DNA of 64,000 bases from GCA-003244245 sp036494005 (GCA_036494005.1 DASXOV010000074.1:1-64000); one strand, 5' to 3'; positions 15,922 through 23,425 are shown, counted from the stretch's first letter. Program-made: numbers and translations. The notes: a model not told the origin generated them from the letters alone.

Positions 15922-16187
15922 GGCGCCTCGCCCAGCAGGTTCACGGGCGTGGGCGTGCTGCGTCCCCGGTTGCCCAGCGACGGCTTGAACCACTGCCCGG
16001 CCCACACCCCTGGTGATCCGAGTTTGCGCTGCTCACCAGCGCACCAGTCCCGACCCGCGCAGTGGCGGCAGTACGTGTCGGCCAGGTGTTGCGCCACCGC
16101 TCGCCCGGTGGGGATGGCGAACAGTGCCCGGTCGGCCAGCGGGGCACTGTCGGGGTGGCAGGCGAGATCCGTGGGGGTATCGCTCAC
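15918..16187 (-). CDS. Divergent WhiB-like protein
   Basis: 89 aa from GTG 16187. Cysteines C10, C40, C43 and C49 follow the WhiB spacing (C-x29-CxxC-x5-C) and GVWAG at 60-64 stands where the family has GVWGG. The first gap is longer than usual and no basic C-terminal tail is obvious, so an altered target or lost DNA contact is possible. It overlaps the DpdA-like gene and may be co-expressed with it. Confidence 0.7.
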   Translation of the reverse strand: MSDTPTDLACHPDSAPLADRALFAIPTGRAVAQHLADTYCRHCAGRDWCAGEQRKLGSPGVWAGQWFKPSLGNRGRSTPTPVNLLGEAP

Positions 16188-17014
16188 GCCACACCCGCCA
16201 TGGACTCGAATAGGTCGCCCTGCACGGTGGTGTTGTTCTCGAAGCCGTCGATCATCTGGCTCCGCCAGTGCAGGGCGTAGGGAAGGCAGTTCGCGCAGTT
16301 CTTGTGGGTGGACGAACAGCCGGGCGCGCCGGATAGTCGCTGCATGCGGCGTGCCTCGAATGACCAGGCCATTGAGTCGGCGGAGGACAGGTGGTGTCCG
16401 TAGCGGCGCAGCCCGAGGGTTTTGCAGCCGAAGCCGTGCAACGGCAGCCCGGGGTCGATGGATCGGAATGTGGTGACGATCCGCCCGATCTCGCTGGTGG
16501 CTTGGCGTCGGCACACGGATCCGAGTCCGACGAGGAACACGTTCCGCAGGTCAACCCCGGCCGTGGTGTACAGGTCCCAGCAGCGCAGGTAGTCATCGAT
16601 GGTCCAGCCCTGCAGTACGGGAACGAACGGGGGCTCGTCGTCGGTGTCCCCGGACCAGATTTCCTGCAGGCGCAGATAGTTCTCCACGGTCCGGTGCTGG
16701 TGCTCGGTGACACTCAGGCCGGTGCGGGCGAGCATCACCGGTTCGCACATCCAGTCCTGCGGCGCCGCCCAGCACAGGCGGCCGACTTGCAGGTCGTAGC
16801 GGCGCACAGCTGTCGCGTACTCCTCCGGGGTGGTGCGCCATTCGCCGTGCAGGGTCAGTTCGGAGAAGCCGCCAGAGTCGAGTGCCCAATCGGCCCGGGC
16901 ACGGGGCAGTGTGCGGTACGAGGCCAGGCGGCGGTGGGAAACGAACAGGGGGACGTCGCTGACCGCGAGCCAACCCGGCTGGTGCACACCCAGGTAGAAG
17001 CAGTCCACCGTCAC
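16184..17014 (-). CDS. dpdA: DpdA/TGT-like 7-deazaguanine DNA base-exchange enzyme
   Basis: 276 aa. DSGGF at 46-50 matches the base-binding aspartate motif of tRNA-guanine transglycosylase. VPVLQGW (131-137), VGLGSVCRR (162-170) and LHGFGCK (192-198) follow in the TIM-barrel order, and SADSMAWS at 211-218 supplies the probable nucleophile D213. C233, C240, C243 and H249 could form the TGT-type zinc site. DpdA enzymes are TGT relatives that swap guanine for preQ0-type bases in DNA, a known phage defence against restriction. No preQ0 synthesis genes were seen in the window, so the base would have to come from the host. Catalytic residues are assigned by motif position only. Confidence 0.7.
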   Translation of the reverse strand: MTVDCFYLGVHQPGWLAVSDVPLFVSHRRLASYRTLPRARADWALDSGGFSELTLHGEWRTTPEEYATAVRRYDLQVGRLCWAAPQDWMCEPVMLARTGLSVTEHQHRTVENYLRLQEIWSGDTDDEPPFVPVLQGWTIDDYLRCWDLYTTAGVDLRNVFLVGLGSVCRRQATSEIGRIVTTFRSIDPGLPLHGFGCKTLGLRRYGHHLSSADSMAWSFEARRMQRLSGAPGCSSTHKNCANCLPYALHWRSQMIDGFENNTTVQGDLFESMAGVA

Positions 17015-17211
17015 TCACCGCCTTGGTCGCGCCACCATCGGTCGGCCTTCCAGCCGTCCTCCCCACAGGTGCAGTCAGTGCCGACCCCGCTGGTGACCGC
17101 CACGCACCCGTCCACGTGCGGCTGTGGCGGTTCCCATCCGACCTTGATGTGCCCGGAGGAGCCCAGCCGGGACAGGCGGGCAGCCGTGCTCTCCGTGCCG
17201 GGGCTGCTCAT
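17011..17211 (-). CDS. Small protein with SRLGSSG motif (paralogue)
   Basis: 66 aa. ARLSRLGSSGHIKVGW near the N-terminus is almost identical to ARRLSRLGSSGYVKVG at the C-terminus of the protein at 41730-41894. A C-terminal CTCGEDGW could help bind metal. Unknown role; the motif defines a small family within this phage. Confidence 0.5.
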   Translation of the reverse strand: MSSPGTESTAARLSRLGSSGHIKVGWEPPQPHVDGCVAVTSGVGTDCTCGEDGWKADRWWRDQGGE

Positions 17212-17441
17212 CGGGTCCCTCCCTGGGACTCAAGCTCAGCGGCACGAACAAGCAACTTGGTGGCGTCAGCGGCCTCCTCCAGGAACTCCGCAAGGCGCCG
17301 CAGTTCGGTGGCCACGACCAGCGGGGCGGCAGCACGGATCACGTCACTGGCCGCGTCATAGGCATCCAGCCCGGAGATGTACGGCTCCATGGCGCGCTCG
17401 CCAGCGTCATAGGCGGCGTCAGGGATCTCGATATCGCTCAT
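17208..17441 (-). CDS. Hypothetical acidic helical protein
   Basis: 77 aa, acidic, with two helices (YDAASDVIRAAAPLVVATEL and RLAEFLEEAADATKLLV). Four-bp overlaps on both sides. Unknown. Confidence 0.5.
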   Translation of the reverse strand: MSDIEIPDAAYDAGERAMEPYISGLDAYDAASDVIRAAAPLVVATELRRLAEFLEEAADATKLLVRAAELESQGGTR

Positions 17442-17908
17442 CGCTGGCCTCCCTGCGGGTCCAGCGTCAACGTCAGGCCGCCATCCCCGTCAGGAATCGG
17501 GAACACCTCGTACCGGCCGGGTCGCAACGCGAGGTCCTGAGCCGCCCACCGCAGTGCGTCAACATCGGCGTGGTGAACCGGCCAGCACTCGGCATCCGGG
17601 CGGCACGGCTCGCCCTCCCAGTAGTGGTGCTCACCAGTCGCCGACCGGGGACACGGGCCGGAACCGGGATTCCCGATCAATGGGTCGATCTCGCTGTTGT
17701 CCCCCTCCCAAGGCAGGTTCTCGTCCTGCTCGTAGGCGACCGGATCGCACCCGCAGGAGACCCACACTGCGCACGGCATCAGTTCGGACGCTTCGTGCAG
17801 ACAGGTCAGATCGAGGTCATCCCACTCGTTCACCCCCGGCCCGTCCCAGTCCTCGGTATTGCCCTGACTGAGGGTCAGGATGTGAGGGATCCGTATTGGC
17901 ACGCTCAT
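17438..17908 (-). CDS. Hypothetical acidic, Cys/Trp-rich protein
   Basis: 156 aa from ATG 17908 (ATGA overlap). Several cysteines (LTCLHEASELMPCAVWVSCG; PCRPDAECWPVHH) and a C-terminal HADVDALRWAAQDLAL. Could fold around a metal or disulfides; no family recognised. Confidence 0.5.
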   Translation of the reverse strand: MSVPIRIPHILTLSQGNTEDWDGPGVNEWDDLDLTCLHEASELMPCAVWVSCGCDPVAYEQDENLPWEGDNSEIDPLIGNPGSGPCPRSATGEHHYWEGEPCRPDAECWPVHHADVDALRWAAQDLALRPGRYEVFPIPDGDGGLTLTLDPQGGQR

Positions 17909-18150
17909 CTGCTGCCTCCCAGCAGTCGTCGGAACCGCGCCACGACACGACGGCGCAGAGACCGGGACTCGACAACCACCCGGGACGCCACATCGGTGGA
18001 CAGGACCGGGAACGGCTCGGACTCCACATCGCGGCGCCACACGTAGAGCACACGGGCCAGGGCGGAATCCGTCACCACGACCCGGCCGACGAGCTGGTTG
18101 ATCAACACCTCATCGGCCTGGACAGCGGCCAGGTCCACAGGGGCGGTCAT
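17905..18150 (-). CDS. Hypothetical 81-aa protein
   Basis: Mixed strand/helix N-terminus (LINQLVGRVVVTDSALARVL) and a very basic C-terminus (SLRRRVVARFRRLLGGSR) that could bind nucleic acid. Coupled on both sides. Unknown. Confidence 0.5.
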   Translation of the reverse strand: MTAPVDLAAVQADEVLINQLVGRVVVTDSALARVLYVWRRDVESEPFPVLSTDVASRVVVESRSLRRRVVARFRRLLGGSR

Positions 18151-18479
18151 CGGGGATCAGCCTCGGGAATCGTCAGGCCACACCGCGTGGCTTGCGCCTC
18201 GGTCAGCGACTCAATGGCGTATCCACGGCGCTGATCCATCTCCACGAAATCACCAGTGGTGTCCTTGCCGCGGAGGTGGACGATCTGGCCGAACGTCGGG
18301 TGGGTGCTCTCCGCGACGATGTTGATTCGCGACCACAACTGGACCGCACAACCGTCCTGGTCGTAGTAGTCGCCCAGCCACCACCAGCCCGGTTGCAACT
18401 TCTGGATTGGGCGGAGCTTGCTCAGCTCGGCAGCCTGCTGCTCCGGCGTCTTCGTCCCCGTCGTCCGCGGCGTGCTCAT
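18147..18479 (-). CDS. Hypothetical protein
   Basis: 110 aa from ATG 18479. Contains LQPGWWWLGDYYDQDG and a C-terminal segment ending in CGLTIPEADPR. Looks like a small beta-rich domain. Unknown. Confidence 0.5.
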   Translation of the reverse strand: MSTPRTTGTKTPEQQAAELSKLRPIQKLQPGWWWLGDYYDQDGCAVQLWSRINIVAESTHPTFGQIVHLRGKDTTGDFVEMDQRRGYAIESLTEAQATRCGLTIPEADPR

Positions 18480-18820
18480 CGCGGCTCCCCCTTCGTGATC
18501 TCCCAGACGCCCGATGTGTGGGCCGTGAACTGCTCGTCGCACCAGCGCAGCAGCCGCGCCAGGGCGGTCGCCTCGTCGTGCTCACCGGCCTGGTGCAGAT
18601 CGACTACCGACGCCCACGCGTTGCCGTCGCGGTGGTGCCACGTCGTGCCCAGGTCCCGGCCCGAACGGTCGTCGCCCGCCAGCCGGGACCACAGCGCCCG
18701 CTCCATCCGCTCCGAGATCGGTGGGGCATCCGGGCACCGTGTCTCCGACCAGCCAGCGGCGTAGTCGGCTGCGCTGGTTTCCTTCCGGCCGTCGTAGACG
18801 TGGTGGAGCAGAGAGTTCAT
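18476..18820 (-). CDS. Hypothetical protein, first gene after a stem-loop element
   Basis: 114 aa from ATG 18820 with GAAGGA upstream. Trp/His-rich (TWHHRDGNAWASVVDLHQAG). Its start follows the repeated stem-loop plus CCCCTACCGCAA element at 18835-18871, so it begins a new translation or transcription unit within the leftward operon. Confidence 0.55.
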   Translation of the reverse strand: MNSLLHHVYDGRKETSAADYAAGWSETRCPDAPPISERMERALWSRLAGDDRSGRDLGTTWHHRDGNAWASVVDLHQAGEHDEATALARLLRWCDEQFTAHTSGVWEITKGEPR

Positions 18821-18834
18821 TGTGGGTCCTTCGC

Positions 18835-18871
18835 TTGCGGTAGGGGGATTCGGCGGGATGGGGTGGTCCCG
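18835..18871 (-). promoter_or_regulatory. Stem-loop/CCCTRCCGCAA element, copy f
   Basis: Read on the minus strand: stem CGGGA / TCCCG around loop CCACCCCA (18854-18871), then CCCCTACCGCAA (18846-18835), then the ribosome binding site and ATG 18820. Confidence 0.7.
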
Positions 18872-18887
18872 TCGTCTGAATATCGTT

Positions 18888-19442
18888 TCAGTTGATCACG
18901 CTGTTAGCGCGGCGACGCGCCTTGCTGGCCCTTTTGCGTATGACTCTGTCCGCGTTGCTGTGGACACGGCGACACTCGTCGTCGTGGTAGACGCGCCGCT
19001 GCTGGCGCTGATCCTCGGTGAGCGTGATCCCGCATCGGCAGTGCGTGGGATGCGAGTCCGGCACGCTGCACGGGTCACTGCAGTACTTACGCCGGGATGC
19101 GCGTTTGCGGGCGGCGTCGACCTCGCGGATGCACGAGCCGCTGCAGTACTTGCGGGTATTGCTGACGGTCTCGAAATCGTTCCCGCAATGCCCGCACGGC
19201 CGGACAAAGATCGGTGGCGGCACCAGTCGCGGCGGCTGGGGCGGTACTGGCAGCCTCGCCTCCCCGGGGCGCCGGGCGCGTGGATCACCATCTTTGCGCG
19301 CGCGGAGCATGGCCCGTTCGAAGGTCGGGTAAGGGATGCGGAGTCGTGCGGCGCACTGGTGCCAGTCGTAGCCCTCGCTGCGGAGCATCTCGTAGTCGTC
19401 GAGCAGGTCGTCGCGGGAGCGTCGGACGGTGATCGTCGGCAT
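18888..19442 (-). CDS. HTH and zinc-finger protein
   Basis: 184 aa. The N-terminus (RSRDDLLDDYEMLRSEGYDW, then RLRIPYPTFERAMLRAR) reads as a helix-turn-helix. The C-terminal half holds repeated cysteine pairs with short basic linkers (PCGHCGNDF; KYCSGSC; KYCSDPC; HCRCG; DDEC), typical of phage zinc-finger regulators. Likely DNA binding. Starts after stem-loop copy g. Confidence 0.65.
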   Translation of the reverse strand: MPTITVRRSRDDLLDDYEMLRSEGYDWHQCAARLRIPYPTFERAMLRARKDGDPRARRPGEARLPVPPQPPRLVPPPIFVRPCGHCGNDFETVSNTRKYCSGSCIREVDAARKRASRRKYCSDPCSVPDSHPTHCRCGITLTEDQRQQRRVYHDDECRRVHSNADRVIRKRASKARRRANSVIN

Positions 19443-19460
19443 CGGTGGGTCCTTCGGCGG

Positions 19461-19503
19461 TTGCGGTAGGGGAGCCTCCGGTGGCTGGGTGGGCCACCGG
19501 AGG
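19461..19503 (-). promoter_or_regulatory. Stem-loop/CCCTRCCGCAA element, copy g
   Basis: Minus strand: perfect 10-bp stem CCTCCGGTGG / CCACCGGAGG with loop CCCACCCAG (19503-19475), then CCCCTACCGCAA (19472-19461), then GAAGGA and ATG 19442. Confidence 0.75.
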
Positions 19504-19512
19504 GTCAGTCGG

Positions 19513-20676
19513 TCAGGCTGCTTGAGTCGGGTCGGTGGCCAGCGCGAGGCCAGCGCGGGGGCCGTGCGCCGGGGTGTCGTCCTGGCCGTCGCAGGAGTGC
19601 GCGCCCTGCCCGTGGCGGGTGCAGTACTCCGTCACCTTGCTCGCCAGTCCGAGCAGGGTGACCCCGCCGGTGATGCCCAACGTCTCGCGGTCCTCGTCAG
19701 TGAGCAGGTGGCCCACCTCGTGGTTAGCGAGTCCGGTGCGCTCGGCGACGCCCTTGTAGTGCTCGGCCTGAGCCTGGCTGCGGGCGCCGAGGGTCTTGTC
19801 CACCCCGATGCGCAGCGTGTTGGCGGTGTCGTCACTAGGTGTTTCGTCGGGCATGACCTGGTCCGCGTTCAACTTCGGCGTGTTGCGCACCTCGGCGGTG
19901 CCACCACCGAGGCCGAGGAAGTCGAACACCAGGCCGCCGAGGGTGAACCCCGGCCACGGCTGCGGCTTGTCCTTGCCGGGGGTGATGTTGTGCTTCAGTG
20001 AGCGGATGCCCACGATCACCGGCTCGTCGGTGAGGGACAGCCGGACCCACACGCTCGCGTCGGCGGTGAGCCGCTTCTGGCCGTCCGGCTTCGCCACCTT
20101 CGGGGCACCCTCCAGCGGGCGGCCACCGGGGCCGAACTGGGTCTTCTCGGTCTCCAACGCGGTAACCACCACCACGCCGGGGAAGAACTTCAGGATGTTC
20201 ATCAGCCGGTTGTGCCGCGACGTGGAGTCGTTCCAGTAGTTCGACGTGATGTCGATCTCGGCGTCCGGGTCATCGGTCAGCAGTTTGCGGTTGTTCTTGG
20301 ACCGCCGGGCACGGGTGTCGGCCCACTGCGACAACATGGCCCACTCGGCGGTCATGGAGTCGATGACCAGTAGGACCGGCTTCTCGCCCTTATCGATGGC
20401 CGCCTGTGCGACGTCGCGGACCGCTTCGACCTGGCCGATGATGTCGACCCAGGTCCCGTCGTGGTCGATGATCTCGTAGTCGGCGCCGGGCACCGCGCCG
20501 TACTCGTCGGCGGACCCCTCGCCGAGGTCGAGGAAGAATGCTCGCCCGATGCGCTCGTCGCCAGACAACTCGGCGGCGCGGTACGTCTTCCCTGTCTTGG
20601 CTTCCCCGGCCAGCAGGATCAGCGGCCAGGACGGCTTCTTGGTCGGCTTACGGGTCCTCAGCGTCGTGACGGTCAT
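19513..20676 (-). CDS. RecA-like phage ATPase (Sak4/RecA-fold type)
   Basis: 387 aa from ATG 20676 (overlaps the 43-aa gene). Walker A GEAKTGKT at 24-31, a Walker B-like PVLLVIDSMT, then a glutamate-rich region and KNNRKLL typical of phage ATP-binding recombination mediators. These proteins bind ssDNA with ATP and assist annealing or strand exchange. The roughly 120-residue C-terminal extension (CTRHGQGAHSCDGQ near the end) is unusual. With the RusA-like resolvase it forms the recombination set of the leftward operon. Confidence 0.75.
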   Translation of the reverse strand: MTVTTLRTRKPTKKPSWPLILLAGEAKTGKTYRAAELSGDERIGRAFFLDLGEGSADEYGAVPGADYEIIDHDGTWVDIIGQVEAVRDVAQAAIDKGEKPVLLVIDSMTAEWAMLSQWADTRARRSKNNRKLLTDDPDAEIDITSNYWNDSTSRHNRLMNILKFFPGVVVVTALETEKTQFGPGGRPLEGAPKVAKPDGQKRLTADASVWVRLSLTDEPVIVGIRSLKHNITPGKDKPQPWPGFTLGGLVFDFLGLGGGTAEVRNTPKLNADQVMPDETPSDDTANTLRIGVDKTLGARSQAQAEHYKGVAERTGLANHEVGHLLTDEDRETLGITGGVTLLGLASKVTEYCTRHGQGAHSCDGQDDTPAHGPRAGLALATDPTQAA

Positions 20677-20804
20677 TCGGGGTCTCCTGTGGTGATGCCG
20701 ATGATGTCGTGCAGGTCTGCGGTGTTGGTGCAGTGCGGGCAGCGGACGCGGGTGCAGATGGGGCAGTAGCGGGGTAGCGACCGGAGGATCACCACGGTGG
20801 TCAC
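20673..20804 (-). CDS. 43-aa zinc-finger peptide
   Basis: GTG 20804 overlaps the previous stop (GTGA) and the TGA at 20673 overlaps the ATG of the ATPase gene. The peptide has CPIC and CPHC knuckles six residues apart (YCPICTRVRCPHCTN). Precise coupling on both sides supports a real gene, possibly an accessory subunit of the ATPase. Confidence 0.55.
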   Translation of the reverse strand: MTTVVILRSLPRYCPICTRVRCPHCTNTADLHDIIGITTGDPE

Positions 20805-21382
20805 TGGGACTCACCTGCCGTGATGGCCAGGACCTCACCCGTCGTCAGGTCGATGCGGCCCTCGCGCCACAGCTGCTCGATCACGGCAGGGCCGTCGTCG
20901 GACAGCTTCACCGTGACCGCGCCCGGCCCTGGCGGCTCGTAGGCGACGCCGGGGACGTTGGTCTCCCCAGCGGGGCCGCACGCTTCCCGGCTGCGTTCGG
21001 TGAGGCGCAGCACCTCGGCCTCGGCCCACGGCTCGACCAAGGGAACCTCGTCGACGAGTTCGGGGGCGTACTCGCGCAGCACCTCGATGGCCTTGCCGAG
21101 GTCGGTGATCCGCGCGTCCCAGGTGACGCGGTCCGGGTAGTTGTCCTGCATCCAGACGGTGAACGCTGAGGCGTCCGTGAGTCCCGCGGTGCCCTTTGGT
21201 TCGGTGCGCCACACCTTGCCGAGGTTGAGTTCCGGCGCGTCGGGTGCCGCGACGTTGAAGCGGTCACCGTTGGCCATGACATCAGCCAGGTCGCTGCGGC
21301 GATCCTTGATCGCTTTGGCTGCGATGTCGGCGACGCACTTGACGATCAGCGCCCGCATGGCGAGGTCCCGGCCGCTCATCAC
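20801..21382 (-). CDS. Hypothetical phage protein
   Basis: 193 aa from GTG 21382 (ATG 21379 alternative). Helical N-terminus (ALIVKCVADIAAKAIKDRR) then FTVWMQDNYPDRVTWDARI. The position directly before the RecA-like ATPase is where actinophages often keep a single-strand binding, Gam-like or exonuclease-related protein, but no motif identifies it. Confidence 0.55.
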   Translation of the reverse strand: MMSGRDLAMRALIVKCVADIAAKAIKDRRSDLADVMANGDRFNVAAPDAPELNLGKVWRTEPKGTAGLTDASAFTVWMQDNYPDRVTWDARITDLGKAIEVLREYAPELVDEVPLVEPWAEAEVLRLTERSREACGPAGETNVPGVAYEPPGPGAVTVKLSDDGPAVIEQLWREGRIDLTTGEVLAITAGESQ

Positions 21383-21690
21383 GCCACCTCGGCAGCAGCA
21401 GCGGAACGCATGGTTGCCGGGATGCGGAACACCTCAGCGTCGGCGTGCTCGACCACGCTCACCAGTTCGAGGCTGCACAGCAGGCAGTGGAAGTCGCCGC
21501 CGATGTTCACCGGGCCGAGGCCGTGCGCGGAGTCCGCCGCGCAGTCCTCCTCGGCGGGTTCGTCGGTGGGGCTGGCATCGACGTGGACACCCGCGAGCTT
21601 CCCCCAGTCTTCGAGTAGCCGGATGGTGCTGGCCTGGTCGGCATCGGGGGTGATGGGGGAGGGGGACGGCGTGAAACGGTGCGCGCACAT
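21379..21690 (-). CDS. Small acidic protein, first gene of the leftward operon
   Basis: 103 aa from ATG 21690. Acidic centre (SPTDEPAEEDCAADS) and one FHCLLC pair. It begins right after stem-loop copy h in the divergent control region, so it should be the first-translated gene of the early leftward operon. Unknown. Confidence 0.55.
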   Translation of the reverse strand: MCAHRFTPSPSPITPDADQASTIRLLEDWGKLAGVHVDASPTDEPAEEDCAADSAHGLGPVNIGGDFHCLLCSLELVSVVEHADAEVFRIPATMRSAAAAEVA

Positions 21691-21707
21691 GGGGTCTGAC
21701 CTCGGCT

Positions 21708-21749
21708 TTGCGGTAGCGGGACGGTCCGCCTTGGGTAGGGGCGGGACCG
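21708..21749 (-). promoter_or_regulatory. Stem-loop/CCCTRCCGCAA element, copy h
   Basis: Minus strand: stem CGGTCCCGCC / GGCGGACCG (one bulge) with loop CCCTACCCAA (21749-21722), then CCCGCTACCGCAA (21720-21708), 17 nt before ATG 21690. Confidence 0.65.
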
Positions 21750-21769
21750 GTGTGTCGTGCTGCTCTGTC

Positions 21770-21799
21770 TAGCGTACGCCTCGTACAACCCGTACGCTA
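21770..21799. promoter_or_regulatory. CGTAC-repeat operator overlapping a leaderless promoter
   Basis: Inverted repeat TAGCGTACG (21770-21778) / CGTACGCTA (21791-21799) with a third CGTAC in the centre: CGTAC starts at 21773, 21782 and 21791, a regular 9-bp spacing. TACGCT at 21793-21798 fits a -10 box 6 nt before ATG 21805. A repressor bound here would block that promoter and perhaps the leftward one. Confidence 0.55.
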
Positions 21800-21804
21800 T
21801 AGAT

Positions 21805-22179
21805 ATGGATGATTCCATGACCATCTCAGAGCTCCGAGACAACCTCGGCACGCGCATCAAGGCGGCCTACTTCGGGGGTGAACCCACGGTCGTCACGAAC
21901 GCGCGCAGCGGCGAGCCGCAGGCCAGGCTCGTACCCATCTCCTGGCGCTGCAGCGGTCCGGTCCGTGCGGGCGAGGAGAACTGGCAGCCCGGCGATGTGG
22001 TCCTCGCCGCCGACGCCGCCATATGGACCAGGGCCACCGCCCGCAGCATTGGGTGTGGCTGGCCGTGGCGTCTGGGCGCCCGGGGGCCAGCAGGCGTTAT
22101 CCCAGACGGCCGTCAAGCCGAGGACGAACCGGTGCGCCCGCTGACGCTGCTGGTCCGTGACGGGAAGGCGGTCCGGTGA
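21805..22179 (+). CDS. Phd/YefM-like antitoxin-type DNA-binding protein
   Basis: 124 aa from ATG 21805, apparently leaderless. MDDSMTISELRDNLGTRI, then PTVVTNARSGEPQARLVPI is the Phd/YefM N-terminal DNA-binding fold. No toxin gene follows, and the C-terminal half (about residues 45-124) is not the usual toxin-binding tail. An autoregulating control protein for the adjacent operator is more likely than a toxin-antitoxin pair. Confidence 0.6.
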   Translation: MDDSMTISELRDNLGTRIKAAYFGGEPTVVTNARSGEPQARLVPISWRCSGPVRAGEENWQPGDVVLAADAAIWTRATARSIGCGWPWRLGARGPAGVIPDGRQAEDEPVRPLTLLVRDGKAVR

Positions 22180-22484
22180 TCGACCCTTCGCTGGTGTCCA
22201 CCCTCGCGACCGCCGGCACTGTCGCGGTCGGCTACGCCCTCGGACGGATAAGCCGTCCAGGCGCCCGTGACAAGAGCGGTCCGCAACGTCCGCAGGCCAT
22301 CTGCGGGTGCGACCACAATTACGGCACCCACGGCGGGGATGGCGGCAAGTGCAACGCCACCGTGAAGCGGGCATGCCAGTGGGAGCAGCTCGGCTACAAG
22401 GTGATCACCACAAACTGGGAGTACGCGCCCTGCCCGTGCCTGCGCTATGACGGTCCGGTGCCGCTGCGGGACGTGCTCGCGTAA
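22176..22484 (+). CDS. Membrane-anchored Cys/His protein
   Basis: 102 aa from GTG 22176 (GTGA overlap). N-terminal hydrophobic stretch (TLATAGTVAVGYALG) and a C-terminal domain with CGCDHNYGTHGGDGGKC, KRACQW and PCPCL, a likely metal-binding or disulfide domain. Unknown. Confidence 0.55.
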   Translation: MIDPSLVSTLATAGTVAVGYALGRISRPGARDKSGPQRPQAICGCDHNYGTHGGDGGKCNATVKRACQWEQLGYKVITTNWEYAPCPCLRYDGPVPLRDVLA

Positions 22485-22721
22485 GCCTCGTGCTGGACGT
22501 CAGGTAGTAGCGTCGAACTGGATACGGTCGGTATCCGATTAACAAAGCGCTTAGCCGCATAACGCATCTTCCGGCGATCAATTCCGGGCATTCGTGACGG
22601 TTTGCCCGTCGTGGTTAACCCACACGTGGTCAACGCTTGCCATTGGCCGTAACGTCGCGCCATTCAAGGTCGTGAAAGGTTGCAGTGGCCAACGATGGCG
22701 GAAGAGGGGTGCGCGATGGCG
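22485..22721. other. Intergenic control region, AT-richer than its surroundings
   Basis: No gene seen. It contains a small palindrome GGATAC-GGTCG-GTATCC near 22519-22535, a relatively AT-rich stretch (about 22535-22600), and an imperfect inverted repeat GTTAACC/GGTCAAC. It could hold an origin, operator sites or a phage attachment site; nothing decides between these. Confidence 0.35.
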
Positions 22722-23222
22722 TCAGCCGGGAAGCTCGTCCCACGGCTGGCCGGGTGGACGGTCACCCAGCAGCAGCGTCAGATCCCCGTCCACCCGCAGG
22801 TACACCTGCGCGGCGCAGATCAGCACAGCGGTCCTGTTGGAGCCGCCGAGCTGGATCAGCTGCAGATGCGTGCGCTCGATCTCGGGGTCCACAGTCCAGA
22901 CGATGCGCTTGCGGTTCAGCAGGGGGATCGACCGGGGGTCCACGGGCGCGGGGAGTGGGTGGCTGGGTTTACCGGCCCACGCGCCGAGGACATCGGCGGC
23001 AGCGGCGTGGGTGCACCAGTCCCAGAGTTGGGCGAGCTGGCGGTGCCGCCGCCGTGCGGTGGCTTTGACAGCTTCGTGCAGGTCGCCGGGCAGGCAGTCG
23101 ACGGCCCGGTGCGCGTGTGGGGCGATCACTGCCCGGAGACGGTAGACCAGTCGGTGGCGGTCTGTGATAAGGCCGCGCCGACGACGGTCCCATGGGGTCC
23201 TCACATGGTCCCGCGGTGCCAC
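22722..23222 (-). CDS. Lone leftward gene with ribbon-helix-helix-like C-terminus
   Basis: About 166 aa from GTG 23222 (GTG 23204 alternative). Basic N-terminal half. Near the C-terminus RIVWTVDPEIERTHLQLIQL, then GGSNRTAVLICAAQVYLRV has the strand-helix-turn-helix order of ribbon-helix-helix repressors. It stands alone between two rightward units, flanked by palindromes, as a regulator might. The rival rightward frame over the same bases has poorer protein character. Regulator role is inferred. Confidence 0.5.
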   Translation of the reverse strand: MAPRDHVRTPWDRRRRGLITDRHRLVYRLRAVIAPHAHRAVDCLPGDLHEAVKATARRRHRQLAQLWDWCTHAAAADVLGAWAGKPSHPLPAPVDPRSIPLLNRKRIVWTVDPEIERTHLQLIQLGGSNRTAVLICAAQVYLRVDGDLTLLLGDRPPGQPWDELPG

Positions 23223-23338
23223 GCTGTGTGCCGTTCAGTGACGGTGGCCACAGACGGGTGGCGGACTGTCCGGTTCGTACGGGAGGCGAATGCGCGGTAG
23301 GTTGATCCGCATTCGGGGGAGCCTGATCGGCGGTTACC

Positions 23339-23425
23339 CCGGCCGGGTGGCCCACGCGAAGGCGTAAGCCTTCGCAGCCACAAGCACCGAGCTTGTCACG
23401 TACCCCTACGCGACCACCCGGCCGG
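23339..23425. ncRNA. Multi-branched structured element (candidate ncRNA or origin)
   Basis: An outer 12-bp stem CCGGCCGGGTGG / CCACCCGGCCGG (23339-23350 with 23414-23425) encloses three hairpins: GCGAAGGC-GTAA-GCCTTCGC (23356-23375), ACAAGC-ACCGA-GCTTGT (23380-23396) and CGTA-CCCC-TACG (23399-23410). All pairs are perfect Watson-Crick, giving a cloverleaf-like four-way junction of 87 nt. It is not a tRNA: the closing stem is 12 bp and there are no T-loop or D-loop consensus sequences. Direction of transcription unknown; it could also act as DNA. Confidence 0.6.

Noticed and set aside
22680..23300. Rightward 206-codon frame opposite the RHH-like gene
   Set aside because: Protein composition is poor and lacks recognisable structure; the leftward frame gives a plausible RHH-like C-terminus. 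Treated as a shadow.
23339..23425. tRNA gene
   Set aside because: The closing stem is 12 bp, there is no GGTTCRA T-loop and no anticodon arm of the right size.
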